Shown here: in pieces, positions 27,518 through 36,688 of the stretch
How positions within the stretch are numbered: the stretch's first letter is position 1
Layout of the letters: each line of letters opens with the position of its first letter
Source: Gemmatimonadota bacterium
GTDB taxonomy: Bacteria > Gemmatimonadota > Gemmatimonadetes > Gemmatimonadales > GWC2-71-9
Direction of reading: 5' to 3'
Assembly (NCBI GenBank): GCA_003223395.1
Contig: QHUZ01000023.1
Span: forward strand, 1 to 60,565
Length of the DNA: 60,565 bases
Translations under genes and position numbers: made by a program
The notes under the pieces: model-generated
The model's input: only the letters and a program-made list of their open reading frames with translations
What the model was told of the DNA's origin: nothing
Database searches by the model: none

Positions 27518-28242
27518 TGGAAGACCAAAAAGACAGTACGGAAACTCCGGCGACCGCTCCGGCGACCGCTCCGGCGACCGCTCCAGCGACCGCTCCGGCG
27601 GTGGCGGAAGTGGAGCAGAGGCCCTCCCGCGGCCCGCGTCAGGGTGGTGGCGGTGGTGGTCGCGGCGGCAGAGGCAGAGGCCGCGGCGGTGAGCGGCGCG
27701 ATGGCGATCGCGGCCAGGGCGGGCGCGAGAGCGACGGGATGGTTGAAAACGTCGTCGCGATCAATCGCGTCGCGAAAGTCGTGAAGGGTGGTCGCCGTTT
27801 CTCCTTCAACGCATTGGTTGCGGTGGGGGATGGAAAGGGTCAGGTCGGGATTGCCACCGGCAAGGCGAACGAGGTCAGCGAAGCCGTCCGGAAGGCCGTC
27901 GAGGCCGCGCGTCGCCGCATGAACGAAGTCCCGCTCACCGGCGGCACGATCCCGCACGAGATCATCGGCAAGCACGGCGCGGGCCGGGTACTGCTCAAGC
28001 CGGCGGCGTCAGGAACGGGCGTGATTGCGGGTGGGCCGGTCCGCGCGGTGCTCGAATGCGCCGGCATCCGGGACATCCTGACCAAGAGCCTGGGCTCGAC
28101 CAATCCGCACAACATGGTGCGGGCGACGATGGACGGCCTGAAGCGTCTGACGACGGCGCGGCGTGTCGCGCGCGAGCGCGGCGTGGAACCCGACGCCATC
28201 CCTTACCGCGCCCGCCAGGAAAGCGCGGTCACGCATGGGTAG
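27517..28242 (+). CDS. rpsE: 30S ribosomal protein S5 with ATAP-repeat and RGG-rich N-terminal extension
   Basis: 241 residues against about 165 in E. coli. The core begins near [20 protein letters not shown] and ends normally ([16 protein letters not shown]). The first 70 residues or so are low complexity: an ATAP tetrapeptide repeat encoded by a 12-bp tandem repeat, then a Gly/Arg tract resembling an RGG box ([18 protein letters not shown]). The ATG is coupled to the rplR stop and no later start gives the complete core, so the extension is probably translated. Confidence 0.95.
   Translation: MEDQKDSTETPATAPATAPATAPATAPAVAEVEQRPSRGPRQGGGGGGRGGRGRGRGGERRDGDRGQGGRESDGMVENVVAINRVAKVVKGGRRFSFNALVAVGDGKGQVGIATGKANEVSEAVRKAVEAARRRMNEVPLTGGTIPHEIIGKHGAGRVLLKPAASGTGVIAGGPVRAVLECAGIRDILTKSLGSTNPHNMVRATMDGLKRLTTARRVARERGVEPDAIPYRARQESAVTHG
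27547..27600 (+). repeat. 12-bp tandem repeat inside rpsE
   Basis: About 4.5 copies of the unit CCGGCGACCGCT, in frame, encoding (ATAP)n at the N-terminus of S5. One copy has A for G. In-frame 12-bp units can change copy number without a frameshift. Confidence 0.9.
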
Positions 28243-28504
28243 GCTGCCGCCGACGCGGAAATACCGCAAGCGTAAGACGGGCCGCGACCCGATCCTGCCA
28301 CCCGCAGGGAAGGGGAAGCTGCGGATCAAGCAGGTGCGGTCGGGCAGCGGCCACTCCTATCGGATGAAGCGGACGCTCGAGGCGCTGGGCCTCAAGCATC
28401 ACCAGGATGAAGTCGTGCACGCGGATCATCCCGCGCTGCGCGGTATGTTGCAACAGGTGCGCCACCTCGTGGAGGTGACGCCGGAGAAGGAAGGAAAGAA
28501 GTAG
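28235..28504 (+). CDS. rpmD: 50S ribosomal protein L30 with N-terminal extension
   Basis: 89 residues from the ATG at 28235, overlapping rpsE by 8 nt. The L30 core is [20 protein letters not shown] through [10 protein letters not shown]. About 27 basic residues precede it, longer than the usual protein of about 60. It lies between S5 and L15, the standard order. Confidence 0.92.
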   Translation: MGRLPPTRKYRKRKTGRDPILPPAGKGKLRIKQVRSGSGHSYRMKRTLEALGLKHHQDEVVHADHPALRGMLQQVRHLVEVTPEKEGKK

Positions 28505-29029
28505 ATGCCAAAGGCAAAGGCAAAGGCGACGCGGAAGCCTCGGGCGCGGGCCAAGCCCCGAGTCCCTAACCCCGAAGCCCAATTTCCGCGCCTCGCGTTG
28601 CATGATCTGCAACCACCGCGCGGCTCGCATCGCGCGCGCATTCGCAAAGGCAGGGGTCCGGGATCGGGGATTGGAAAAACCGCAGGTCGAGGCGGAAAGG
28701 GTCAGACCGCGCGTCAGGGCGGCAAGGTGCGTCCGGGATTCGAGGGCGGGCAGATGCCGCTCATCCGGCGCATTCCCAAGCGCGGGTTCACGAATCCGTT
28801 CAAGCAGCCGGCGCAGGTGGTGAACGTGCGCCACCTCATCCTGCTCGCCGAGGGGGTCGAGGTGACGCCGGAGACGCTGTTCGGCGCCGGGCTCGTGCGC
28901 CGTCCCGACCATCCGATCAAGCTGCTCGGCACCGGTGAGGTCGCGGGGCGGAAATTCATCATCAAGGGCGTCGCGGTGTCGGCGAGCGCCAAGGCCAAGA
29001 TCGAACAGGCGGGCGGAACGATCGCGTGA
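28505..29029 (+). CDS. rplO: 50S ribosomal protein L15
   Basis: 174 residues. GKGRGPGSGIGKTAGRGGKG-type sequence and GFEGGQMPLIRRIPKRGF are diagnostic. A basic N-terminal extension of about 30 residues (KAKAKATRKPRARAKPR) precedes the LHDLQPPRGSHR start of the core. Overlaps secY by 4 nt. Confidence 0.95.
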   Translation: MPKAKAKATRKPRARAKPRVPNPEAQFPRLALHDLQPPRGSHRARIRKGRGPGSGIGKTAGRGGKGQTARQGGKVRPGFEGGQMPLIRRIPKRGFTNPFKQPAQVVNVRHLILLAEGVEVTPETLFGAGLVRRPDHPIKLLGTGEVAGRKFIIKGVAVSASAKAKIEQAGGTIA

Positions 29030-30348
29030 GTAACCCGGTTCAGAATCTTTTCAAGGTCCCGGAGCTCAAGGAAAAGCTCCTCTTCACCTTCCTGTGCCTC
29101 GTGATTTACCGGATCGGGGCGCACATCGCGACGCCGGGCGTCAACGTGGACGCCCTCGCCAACTTCCTGGGCACCCGCGGCAGCGGCACGCTCTTCGGGC
29201 TCTACGATCTGTTCTCGGGGGGCGCGCTCCGGCGGGCCACGGTCTTCGCACTCGGGATCATGCCGTACATCTCCGCGAGCATCGTGTTCCAGCTGGCGGG
29301 CCCGGTGTTCCCCATCATCGAGAAGATGCAGCGCGATGAAGAGGGCAAGAAGACGCTGACACAGTGGACGCGCTACGTGACCGTCGTGCTGTGCATTTTC
29401 CAGGCGTACGGGTTCGGCGTGTTCACGGAGTCGCTGCCCGGCGCCGTCGCGAGTCCCGGCTTCGCGTTCCGAATGACGACCGTCCTGACGCTGACGACCG
29501 GCGGCATCTTCGTCATGTGGCTGGGCGAGCAGATCACCGAGCGCGGAATCGGGAACGGGATGAGCTTGCTCATCTTCTTCTCGATCGTCGAGCGGATTCT
29601 GCCGGAGACGGTGAACACCTTCGAAGCCCTGAAGGCCGGCACCTTGAGCTTCCCCGTGCTGCTCATCGTGCTGATCATGTGTGTGCTCGTGGTCGCGGGC
29701 ACCGTCGCGATCACGGTGGCGGCGCGGCGGATCCCCGTCCAGATCCCCCGCAAGGTGATGGGGCGCGGCCGGATTCGCGAGGGCCAGAAGACGTTCATCC
29801 CGCTGCGCATCAACAGCGCCGGTGTGATGCCGATCATCTTCGCCCAGTCGCTCATCATCGTGCCGGGCACCGTCGCGACGTTCAGCGGCGTCCCGTGGCT
29901 CAAGACCTTCGCCGAGTACTTCAATACGACGTCGGTGTGGTATATCGTCGCGAGCGCCGTGTTGATCGTGTTCTTCGCCTACTTCTACACGTCCATCATT
30001 TTCAACCCCGTGGATCTGGCGGAGAACCTCAAGAAGCAGGGCGCGTTCATCCCGGGCGTGAAGCCCGGCGCGGCCACCGCCGATTACATCGACGAAGTGC
30101 TGACCCGCATCACGTTGCCGGGCGCGCTCTTCCTGACGTTCGTCGCCCTGTTGCCGATCGTCGTCCAGAACACGCTCAACATGCCGTTCGGGTTCGGCGG
30201 CACGGCGCTGCTCATCGTCGTCGGCGTGGCGCTCGATACGGTGCAACAGGTGCAGCAGCATCTGCTGCTGCGCCAGTATGACGGCTTCATGAAGGGTGGT
30301 GGCTCGGGCGGCGGGGGGGGCACCTCGCGGGTTCGCTTCCGCCGCTAG
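29026..30348 (+). CDS. secY: preprotein translocase subunit SecY
   Basis: Central channel of the Sec translocon, 440 residues with about ten hydrophobic segments. The plug region (YDLFSGGALRRATVFALGIMPYIS) and the cytoplasmic loop (GNGMSLLIFF) are clear. The tail ends in a Gly stretch and RVRFRR. The GTG start overlaps the rplO stop. Confidence 0.97.
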   Translation: MSNPVQNLFKVPELKEKLLFTFLCLVIYRIGAHIATPGVNVDALANFLGTRGSGTLFGLYDLFSGGALRRATVFALGIMPYISASIVFQLAGPVFPIIEKMQRDEEGKKTLTQWTRYVTVVLCIFQAYGFGVFTESLPGAVASPGFAFRMTTVLTLTTGGIFVMWLGEQITERGIGNGMSLLIFFSIVERILPETVNTFEALKAGTLSFPVLLIVLIMCVLVVAGTVAITVAARRIPVQIPRKVMGRGRIREGQKTFIPLRINSAGVMPIIFAQSLIIVPGTVATFSGVPWLKTFAEYFNTTSVWYIVASAVLIVFFAYFYTSIIFNPVDLAENLKKQGAFIPGVKPGAATADYIDEVLTRITLPGALFLTFVALLPIVVQNTLNMPFGFGGTALLIVVGVALDTVQQVQQHLLLRQYDGFMKGGGSGGGGGTSRVRFRR

Positions 30349-30362
30349 TGCCTGTCCTGTAA

Positions 30363-30926
30363 GTGTTCATCCTCATCCTGGGAGCGCCAGGGTCGGGCAA
30401 GGGGACGCAAGGGAAAATCCTCGCCGAGCGGCTCGGGCTTCCCAAGATCACCACCGGCGACCTGCTCCGGGCCGCGATGAAAGACGGCACGCCGTTGGGC
30501 CTCGACGCGAAGAAGTTCTACGATGAAGGCAAGCTGGTCCCCGACAGTATCATCCTCGGCATGATCAAGGAGCAGCTGGACCGCCCGGAAGCGACAACCG
30601 GCGCGATCCTCGACGGTTTCCCGCGCACCGCGGCGCAGGCGGAGCTGGTCGACAGGACCCTGGCGCAGCGCGGCCAGCGCTTGAACCACATCCTGCTGCT
30701 CGACGTGACGGAGGATGAGCTCGTCCGTCGCATGAGCGCGCGGTCGCAGGTGGAGGGCCGCAGCGACGACGCCCCCGAAGCCATCGCGAACCGCCTCCAG
30801 ATCTATCAGCGCGACACCGCCCCGCTCATCGCGCATTATGCCCAGCGGGGCATCGTGCACCGTGTCCCCGGCACCGGGACAGTCGATCAGATTGCCGGGG
30901 AGATCAAGCGGATCATCGGACGATGA
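30363..30926 (+). CDS. adk: adenylate kinase, short-LID form
   Basis: Interconverts ATP + AMP and 2 ADP. 187 residues. The P-loop GAPGSGKGTQ is at residues 7-16, the AMP-binding DGFPRT is present, and the LID is short (no zinc cysteines), as in compact bacterial enzymes. GTG start 15 nt after secY; no strong Shine-Dalgarno. Its stop overlaps the map start (ATGA). Confidence 0.95.
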   Translation: MFILILGAPGSGKGTQGKILAERLGLPKITTGDLLRAAMKDGTPLGLDAKKFYDEGKLVPDSIILGMIKEQLDRPEATTGAILDGFPRTAAQAELVDRTLAQRGQRLNHILLLDVTEDELVRRMSARSQVEGRSDDAPEAIANRLQIYQRDTAPLIAHYAQRGIVHRVPGTGTVDQIAGEIKRIIGR

Positions 30927-31675
30927 TCACCATCAAGTCGCCGCGTGAGATCGAGACGATGGCCGCCGCCGGCCGGATCGTCGCCGAAACGCTGGCGTTG
31001 GTGGGGAAGCACGTCCGGCCCGATATCACGACCGAAGAGCTCGACCACCTCGCCGAGTCGTTCATTCGCAGCCATCCGGGCGCGCAGCCGTCGTTCAAGG
31101 GGCTGTACGACTTTCCCGCCACGCTCTGCACGTCCATCAATCAGGAAATCGTGCACGGCATTCCGTCGCACAAGCGCGTGCTGCACGACGGCGATATCGT
31201 CAGCATCGATGTGGGCGTGTGGCTCGAGGGCCTGCACGCCGATTCCGCGGCGACCTTCCCGGTGGGCGACATCAAGGCAGAGACGGCCCGGCTCCTGGCG
31301 GTGACGCAACAGGCGCTCGCGGCGGGCGTGGCGCAGGCGCGGGCTGGCAATCACGTCGGTGACATCGGGCATGCCGTACAGCAGGTCGCGGAGGGGGCGG
31401 GATATTCGGTCGTGCGGGAGCTGGTCGGCCACGGAATCGGCGCCTCCTTTCACGAGGAGCCGCAGGTCCCGAACTACGGCAAGCCCAAACGCGGCCCGCG
31501 TCTCGCGCCCGGCATGACGATCGCGATCGAGCCGATGATCAATATCGGCGGCTCGGCGATTCGCACGCTGGATGACAAGTGGACGGTGGTGACGCAGGAC
31601 GGATCGCTGTCGGCGCACTTCGAGCATACCGTCGCGGTGACGGACAACGGCCCCAGGATTCTGACGACGACCTGA
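30923..31675 (+). CDS. map: methionine aminopeptidase, type I
   Basis: Removes N-terminal Met from nascent chains; 250 residues. Metal ligands are in DIVSIDVGVWLEGLHADSAATF, the GHGIGASFHEEP block and IAIEPMINIG, and near the end SAHFEHTVAV. Last gene of the str-S10-spc series here; infA and the rest of the alpha operon do not follow. Confidence 0.96.
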   Translation: MITIKSPREIETMAAAGRIVAETLALVGKHVRPDITTEELDHLAESFIRSHPGAQPSFKGLYDFPATLCTSINQEIVHGIPSHKRVLHDGDIVSIDVGVWLEGLHADSAATFPVGDIKAETARLLAVTQQALAAGVAQARAGNHVGDIGHAVQQVAEGAGYSVVRELVGHGIGASFHEEPQVPNYGKPKRGPRLAPGMTIAIEPMINIGGSAIRTLDDKWTVVTQDGSLSAHFEHTVAVTDNGPRILTTT

Positions 31676-31680
31676 ACGTG

Positions 31681-31708
31681 GTAGGGGCGCAGCATGCTGC
31701 GCCCCTAC
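31681..31708. repeat. 28-nt dispersed palindrome, copy 3
   Basis: Exact self-complementary copy (half-site GTAGGGGCGCAGCA) in the 53-nt gap between the convergent map and ftcD genes. As RNA it would fold into a stable hairpin on either strand; no T-run follows. Confidence 0.92.
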
Positions 31709-31728
31709 TCCAAACCGCGGTTAGGTCC

Positions 31729-33165
31729 TCACCCAGCGCCCGACTGCTTTGCCCTGGCCTGGTCCGATACCCCCGCCAGATTCGCGTTCACGTTTTCCGT
31801 CGCCCCGTCGATCGCGGTTCTGGCCAGCATCCCGGCCACGCGTGCGTCGCTCACGGCGTTCTTGTTTCCGATGTGCTCGATTGTTTGGGCAAGGGCGAGG
31901 AGGCGTCGGCCGTGCTTGACGACGTCAGCGGGCGGCCGGGCCGCCGCGAGCAGCGCGTCGTCGATCGCTTGAGCGCGGCGAGGATCGGCTTTCGGGATCT
32001 TGTACGCCTGGCTGACTCCTGCGTAGGCCGCGGCATCCTCGTCCACCAGCCGCCGCAGCTCGGCGCGCAATTGCTCGGCTTCCGCGAGGATGTCGCGGGC
32101 CTGCGCGTCGACTCCCGCGTAGGCTTTCTTGCCGATTGTCAGCCGCGCCACCATGGCCACGAGCGCGGCGGCGAGCGTCCCGGCCAGCGCCGCGGCGCTG
32201 CCGCCCCCCGGCGTCGGGGCGCCGCCCGCGAGTTCATCAATCCATCCGTCCAGGGACGCTGCCGCGGCCGGCGTGGCGGAGGGCATGGCCGCACGGATCT
32301 TCGTTTCCAGGATGTGATCGCCGGCGTTTGACAGCCGCAGCAACGATTCCGCGGCGCCGACGAGCGCGCGCTCCGGAACGAGACCGACGATCTCGCTGTA
32401 CTGCACCCCCACACCCTGCTTTTCGGCGCGCGCCTTGATCGCATTGAAGACCACGGCGGGCGACGTGATGTCGATGTCCAGGAGGTTCATCGACACCTGC
32501 GCGAGACCGTCGACGATGAAGCCGCTGGCCTGCACGCCCGGCAACCCGCCGCTCGACGTGCGGATCTGTTTCGCGATCTCTTTTGCGACGGCGATCTCCT
32601 GTGTATCCAGATACACATTGAATGCCACGAGGAACGGCCGGGCTCCGATTGCCGTGGCGCCGGCCGTCGGATGAACCTTGGGGGGACCGAAGTCGGGTGC
32701 CAACGCTCGCGCGCGCAACGCCTCGAACTCACCCTTGCGAATGTCGGGCAGACGCTCGTGGTCGGGACGCGTCGCAGCCCTGGCGTACAGGAACACCGGG
32801 ATCGCCAGCTCTTTGCCCACTCGCTCACCAAGTTGCCGGGCCAGGCCGACGCATTCTGGCATCGTAACTCCGGTGACCGGCACGAACGGCACGACGTCGG
32901 TCGCGCCCATGCGCGGATGCTCGCCGCTGTGTTTGGTGAGGTCGATCCGGTCGGTCGCGACGCGCGTCGCTGCGAATGCCGCTTCCACCACGGCAGCCGG
33001 GTTACCGACGAACGTGAACACGGAGCGGTTATGCGCCGTGTCACTTTGGACGTCGAGCAACTGCACACCGGCGACCGCGGTGATGGCCGACCGCAACGCA
33101 TCGATCGTGGCGGCATCGCGGCCTTCGGAGAAGTTTGGCACGCATTCGACCAGTGGTGCGGTCAT
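31729..33165 (-). CDS. ftcD: fused glutamate formimidoyltransferase / formimidoyl-THF cyclodeaminase
   Basis: Bifunctional enzyme of histidine degradation and one-carbon supply, 478 residues. It transfers the formimino group from formiminoglutamate to tetrahydrofolate, then deaminates it to methenyl-THF. The N-terminal transferase half (about 1-290) has VPNFSEGRD and EHPRMGATDVVPFVPV with the likely catalytic His. The C-terminal cyclodeaminase part (about 300-478) has GGGSAAALAGTLAAALVAMV. The fusion matches the animal enzyme and many bacterial ones. No other hut gene is nearby. It shares one base with the upstream phosphatase gene. Confidence 0.93.
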   Translation of the reverse strand: MTAPLVECVPNFSEGRDAATIDALRSAITAVAGVQLLDVQSDTAHNRSVFTFVGNPAAVVEAAFAATRVATDRIDLTKHSGEHPRMGATDVVPFVPVTGVTMPECVGLARQLGERVGKELAIPVFLYARAATRPDHERLPDIRKGEFEALRARALAPDFGPPKVHPTAGATAIGARPFLVAFNVYLDTQEIAVAKEIAKQIRTSSGGLPGVQASGFIVDGLAQVSMNLLDIDITSPAVVFNAIKARAEKQGVGVQYSEIVGLVPERALVGAAESLLRLSNAGDHILETKIRAAMPSATPAAAASLDGWIDELAGGAPTPGGGSAAALAGTLAAALVAMVARLTIGKKAYAGVDAQARDILAEAEQLRAELRRLVDEDAAAYAGVSQAYKIPKADPRRAQAIDDALLAAARPPADVVKHGRRLLALAQTIEHIGNKNAVSDARVAGMLARTAIDGATENVNANLAGVSDQARAKQSGAG

Positions 33166-33962
33166 CAGCTCTTCCTCAAGAGATCGATGAGCCAGCGATG
33201 GATCGCGGCATTACCCGCCACGATGGAACCGTTCCCCTGGGTGCTGAGCACATCGGCGGCGCCGTCGGGTTGCGTGACGATGCCGCCTGCTTCGCGAATC
33301 AGCAACGTGCCCGCCGCAATGTCCCACGGCGCCAGCTGGAGCTCCCAGAAGCCATCGAGCCGGCCCGCGGCGACATCCGCCAGATCGAGCGCGGCAGCGC
33401 CGGCCCGGCGGATGCCGCTCGCCGCACCGATCACGGCGGCGAACTGGGAGAGATAGATGTGCAACAGATTCAGCGCCTTGAACGGGAAGCCGGTCCCGAT
33501 GAGAGCGCGTCGGGGATCGGTCACGGCCGAAACGCCCAGGCGCGCCTCTTCCTCGAACGCGCCACCGCCGCGAATGGCTCGGTACGTGCGCTTGCGACAC
33601 ACATCATGGATGACGCCGGCTGCCAGTTTCCCGTCAACCAGACACCCGATACTGACGGCGTATTGTGGATAGCCATGCAGGAAGTTGGTCGTCCCGTCGA
33701 GCGGATCGACGATCCAGACGAGCTCGCCGCGTGGCGGCCGCTTCGGAGACAGCTCTTCCCCGACGATGACCGAGTCCGGTTCCTCGAGCATGATCACTTC
33801 GGCGATGAGCCCTTCGGCGGCGCGGTCGACTTCGGTAACGAAGTCGTGCTGGGATTTTTCGGTCCACGTATGGACGGCGGGCCGCATCGCGCTGCGGAGA
33901 TAATCGGCGGCACGAAGCGCCGCGCGCTCGGCGAGCTTGACTAAGTCGTTGTATTCACGCAC
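33165..33962 (-). CDS. inositol monophosphatase family protein
   Basis: 265 residues, GTG start. Metal- and phosphate-binding motifs are intact: GEELSP (68-73), WIVDPLDGTTNFLHG (83-97) and WDIAAGTLLIREAGG near residue 212. The family removes phosphate from inositol phosphates, histidinol phosphate or PAP; which one cannot be decided from sequence by eye. It is coupled to ftcD, so a histidinol-phosphatase role is thinkable but unproven. Its start lies only 20 bp from the divergent trpS start. Confidence 0.88.
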   Translation of the reverse strand: MREYNDLVKLAERAALRAADYLRSAMRPAVHTWTEKSQHDFVTEVDRAAEGLIAEVIMLEEPDSVIVGEELSPKRPPRGELVWIVDPLDGTTNFLHGYPQYAVSIGCLVDGKLAAGVIHDVCRKRTYRAIRGGGAFEEEARLGVSAVTDPRRALIGTGFPFKALNLLHIYLSQFAAVIGAASGIRRAGAAALDLADVAAGRLDGFWELQLAPWDIAAGTLLIREAGGIVTQPDGAADVLSTQGNGSIVAGNAAIHRWLIDLLRKS

Positions 33963-33982
33963 CTTGTGGCCCCGTGGCCCCC

Positions 33983-34972
33983 ATGACCTCGAAACGCGTA
34001 TTCAGCGGCATCCAGCCCTCCGGCGAGCTGCACATCGGCAACTACCTCGGCGCCGTGCAGAACTGGGTCCGGTTGCAGGCCCAGTACGAATGCCTGTTTT
34101 GCGTCGTCGACCTGCATGCGATCACGCAGCCGTATGACCCCGCCACGCTCCCGTCTTTGACGCTCGATATGGCGGTGAGTCTGTTTGCGGCCGGCCTCGA
34201 CCCGGATAAGTGCATCGTATTCGTGCAATCGCACGTCGCCGAGCATACCGAGCTCAATTGGCTGCTGACGAGCGTGGCACCGCTCGGTGAGCTCGAGCGC
34301 CAGACGCAGTTCAAGGACAAGTCGCAACGCCAGGAAAGCGTCACGATGGGGTTGCTGGCGTACCCGGTCCTGCAGGCGGCCGACGTGCTGCTTTATAAAG
34401 CTAGCCTCGTCCCGGTCGGTGAGGATCAGGTGCAGCATCTCGAGCTGATGCGGGAAATTGCGCGGCGGTGGAACGCCCGCTATGGCGAGGGCTTCTTTCC
34501 CGAGCCTCAACCGTTGTTGACCGGCACGAAACGGGTGCTCGGGCTCGACGGGAAAGCCAAGATGTCCAAGAGCTTGGGGAACACGATCGGGCTCTTCGAG
34601 TCCCCCGAGTCGATTTGGGAGAAACTGCGTCCCGCGGCCACCGATCCGGCCCGCAAGACCCGCAAGGATCCCGGGACGCCGGAGATCTGCAACATCTTCA
34701 CCCTGCATCAGGGATTCTCACCGCCCGACACCGTCGCGGAGGTCGCGCAGCAGTGCCGGACGGCGGGGTGGGGCTGTCTGGATTGCAAGCGCGTGCTGGC
34801 GGACAACATGATCAAGACGCTGGCGCCGATGCGCGAGCGCGCCGCAGAATTGAAGCGCGAACCCGCGCGCGTGCTCGATCGGCTGCGCGATTGCGCGAAT
34901 CGCGCGCGCGCGCTCGGGCAGCGGACGATGGCGGAGGTGCGCGAGAAGATGGGATTGCTCAAGAGTGTTTAG
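33983..34972 (+). CDS. trpS: tryptophanyl-tRNA synthetase
   Basis: Class Ic synthetase, 329 residues from the ATG at 33983 (MTSKRVFSGIQPSGELHIGN), which matches the family start; a GTG at 33974 is possible. The HIGH-like motif is HIGN and the KMSKS motif is KMSKS in DGKAKMSKSLGN. No Shine-Dalgarno sequence is visible before either start. It heads a plus-strand unit of overlapping genes to 39619. Confidence 0.96.
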   Translation: MTSKRVFSGIQPSGELHIGNYLGAVQNWVRLQAQYECLFCVVDLHAITQPYDPATLPSLTLDMAVSLFAAGLDPDKCIVFVQSHVAEHTELNWLLTSVAPLGELERQTQFKDKSQRQESVTMGLLAYPVLQAADVLLYKASLVPVGEDQVQHLELMREIARRWNARYGEGFFPEPQPLLTGTKRVLGLDGKAKMSKSLGNTIGLFESPESIWEKLRPAATDPARKTRKDPGTPEICNIFTLHQGFSPPDTVAEVAQQCRTAGWGCLDCKRVLADNMIKTLAPMRERAAELKREPARVLDRLRDCANRARALGQRTMAEVREKMGLLKSV

Positions 34973-35648
34973 ACAGGTGGTGGATATCTTCCGTCTCGAG
35001 CTGATGCTGCAGCTCGGTCTCGCCACGCTGCTCGGCGGCGCGATCGGGCTCGAGCGCGAGCTGGGCGGCAAGCCGGCCGGCCTGCGCACCAACATTCTCA
35101 TCTGCATCGGATCGGTACTCTACACGCACCTCTCGCTCGCGATGCTGGCCGCGGCAAACGGCGGAATTCCGCCCGGGACGGACACGACGCGCGTGGCGGC
35201 GCAGATCGTCACCGGCGTCGGGTTCATCGGCGCCGGCACGATTCTCCACGCGCGCGGCGCGGTCGTCGGCTTGACGAGCGCCGCCACGATCTGGGTCGTC
35301 GCCGCCATCGGCGTCGCACTCGGCAGCGGTTACTACCTCGAGGGCGTCGGCACCACACTCGTCGTGCTCGTCGTGCTCGCCGGCCTGGGCCGCGTCGAGA
35401 AAATCGTGCAGAGTCACTCGACACGTGCGACCCTTACGATCCACGCGCGCCAGGGACCGACGGTGGTGGAAGACCTCGAAACGCTGGTGCGGCGCACCGG
35501 CCTCGACGTGGTGACCATCTCGAATCGGCAGGAAAATGTCGATCTCGTCATCGAGCTCGAGCTGCGCGGGTCGAAGCGGCTGTACGATCAGGCAATTGTC
35601 ACGCTCCTCCACCACGACCACGTGCGCACGGTCTCCACGGGAGAGTGA
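34965..35648 (+). CDS. MgtC/SapB family inner-membrane protein
   Basis: 227 residues, GTG start overlapping trpS by 8 nt. Four to five hydrophobic segments with the family signatures GAIGLERELGGKPAGLRTN and VTGVGFIGAGTI are followed by a soluble C-terminal domain of about 80 residues, probably ACT-like. MgtC proteins act in Mg2+ limitation and virulence through effects on ATP synthase or transporters; the role here is unknown. Confidence 0.87.
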   Translation: MFRQVVDIFRLELMLQLGLATLLGGAIGLERELGGKPAGLRTNILICIGSVLYTHLSLAMLAAANGGIPPGTDTTRVAAQIVTGVGFIGAGTILHARGAVVGLTSAATIWVVAAIGVALGSGYYLEGVGTTLVVLVVLAGLGRVEKIVQSHSTRATLTIHARQGPTVVEDLETLVRRTGLDVVTISNRQENVDLVIELELRGSKRLYDQAIVTLLHHDHVRTVSTGE

Positions 35649-36688
35649 GCACTCCTCCGGTGCGCCGTCTCGTCGTCGACCTGGCTTCGCCGCGCGCCGC
35701 GTGGAGAATCCCGAAGTCGAGCGTGGCCGCCATCAAGAACGCGGTCGGGACCGACTGGGACGTCATCGAAATCAAGGCGCCCGCCGTGTCGGACGGCGAC
35801 GGCGCTTATGGCAGCGGCTCGCCCGAATCGATTGCCGCGGTGCGCGGCGTCGAGGTCTACCTCGGCTTCGGAGTTCCGGAAGGCGTCGCGAGCGCGGCGA
35901 AGGACACCCTGCGCTGGGCCCACACCGCCACCGCCGGCGTCGGCTCGAGCCTCGGGCACGTGGGCAAGGACGTCTTGCTCACGAATTCCGCCGGCGTGCA
36001 CGCCGAACCGATGGCCGACTGGGTCGTCGCGGCGATCGCCTACTTCACGCGGGGTCTCGACCGCATGGTCTCCGCGCAACGCCAGGGCCGTTGGGCCAAG
36101 GAGGACTTCACCGATGGCGCCATTCCGATGCGCGAGTTCCGGGAGCTGCGCCTCGGCGTGTACGGACTTGGCGGAATCGGGACGGCGGTTGCGCGCCGCG
36201 GCCTCGCGCTCGGCATGAAGGTGTCGGGCGTGCGGCGCCGGCCGGAGCGGGGTGGCCCCAAGGGCCTGGAGTGGGTCGGCGGCTTGTCCGACCTGGCGCG
36301 CCTGGCCGGCGGCAGCGACGTGTTCGTCATCGCCGCGCCGCACACCGCCGAAACGGTGGGCACGGTCGACCGGCGGGTGCTCGAGCGGCTGCCGCACCAG
36401 GCGCTCGTCGTGAACGTCTCGCGCGGCTCGCTGCTCGATGAGGCTGCGTTGCTCGAGCTGCTGGAGCTGCGGCGACTGCGGGGCGCGGCGCTCGACGTCT
36501 TCGCGACCGAGCCGCTACCCGCCGGACATCCCTTCTGGAGCCATCAACGCGTGCTCATGGCGCCGCATGTGAGCGCGGTGTCCGGCCGCTTCTGGGAGCG
36601 GGAGACGGCTTTGATCGTGGAGAACATCCGGAGCTATCTTGCAGGTGCGCCCCTCACGAACCTCGTCGACCGGGAAGCCGGGTACTGA
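35645..36688 (+). CDS. D-isomer-specific 2-hydroxyacid dehydrogenase
   Basis: 347 residues, GTG start overlapping the upstream stop (GTGA). The NAD-binding Gly motif is GVYGLGGIGTAVARR, the catalytic Arg lies in NVSRGSLLDE, Glu in ATEPLPAGHPFW, and His in APHVSAVSG. The class reduces 2-oxoacids or oxidises D-2-hydroxyacids with NAD(P). It is more divergent than SerA and lacks an ACT domain. Substrate not decidable here. Confidence 0.87.
   Translation: MSTPPVRRLVVDLASPRAAWRIPKSSVAAIKNAVGTDWDVIEIKAPAVSDGDGAYGSGSPESIAAVRGVEVYLGFGVPEGVASAAKDTLRWAHTATAGVGSSLGHVGKDVLLTNSAGVHAEPMADWVVAAIAYFTRGLDRMVSAQRQGRWAKEDFTDGAIPMREFRELRLGVYGLGGIGTAVARRGLALGMKVSGVRRRPERGGPKGLEWVGGLSDLARLAGGSDVFVIAAPHTAETVGTVDRRVLERLPHQALVVNVSRGSLLDEAALLELLELRRLRGAALDVFATEPLPAGHPFWSHQRVLMAPHVSAVSGRFWERETALIVENIRSYLAGAPLTNLVDREAGY

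Noticed and set aside
28714-30261. Minus-strand open frame of over 500 codons opposite rplO and secY
   Set aside because: Highly charged low-complexity translation, while SecY is unambiguous on the plus strand.
31676-31728. Possible infA downstream of map
   Set aside because: The gap is 53 nt, mostly palindrome, with no reading frame for IF1.
36638-36643. TATCTT hexamer inside the 2-hydroxyacid dehydrogenase gene
   Set aside because: It is 46 nt before the next gene start and has no start codon at the leaderless spacing in a usable frame.
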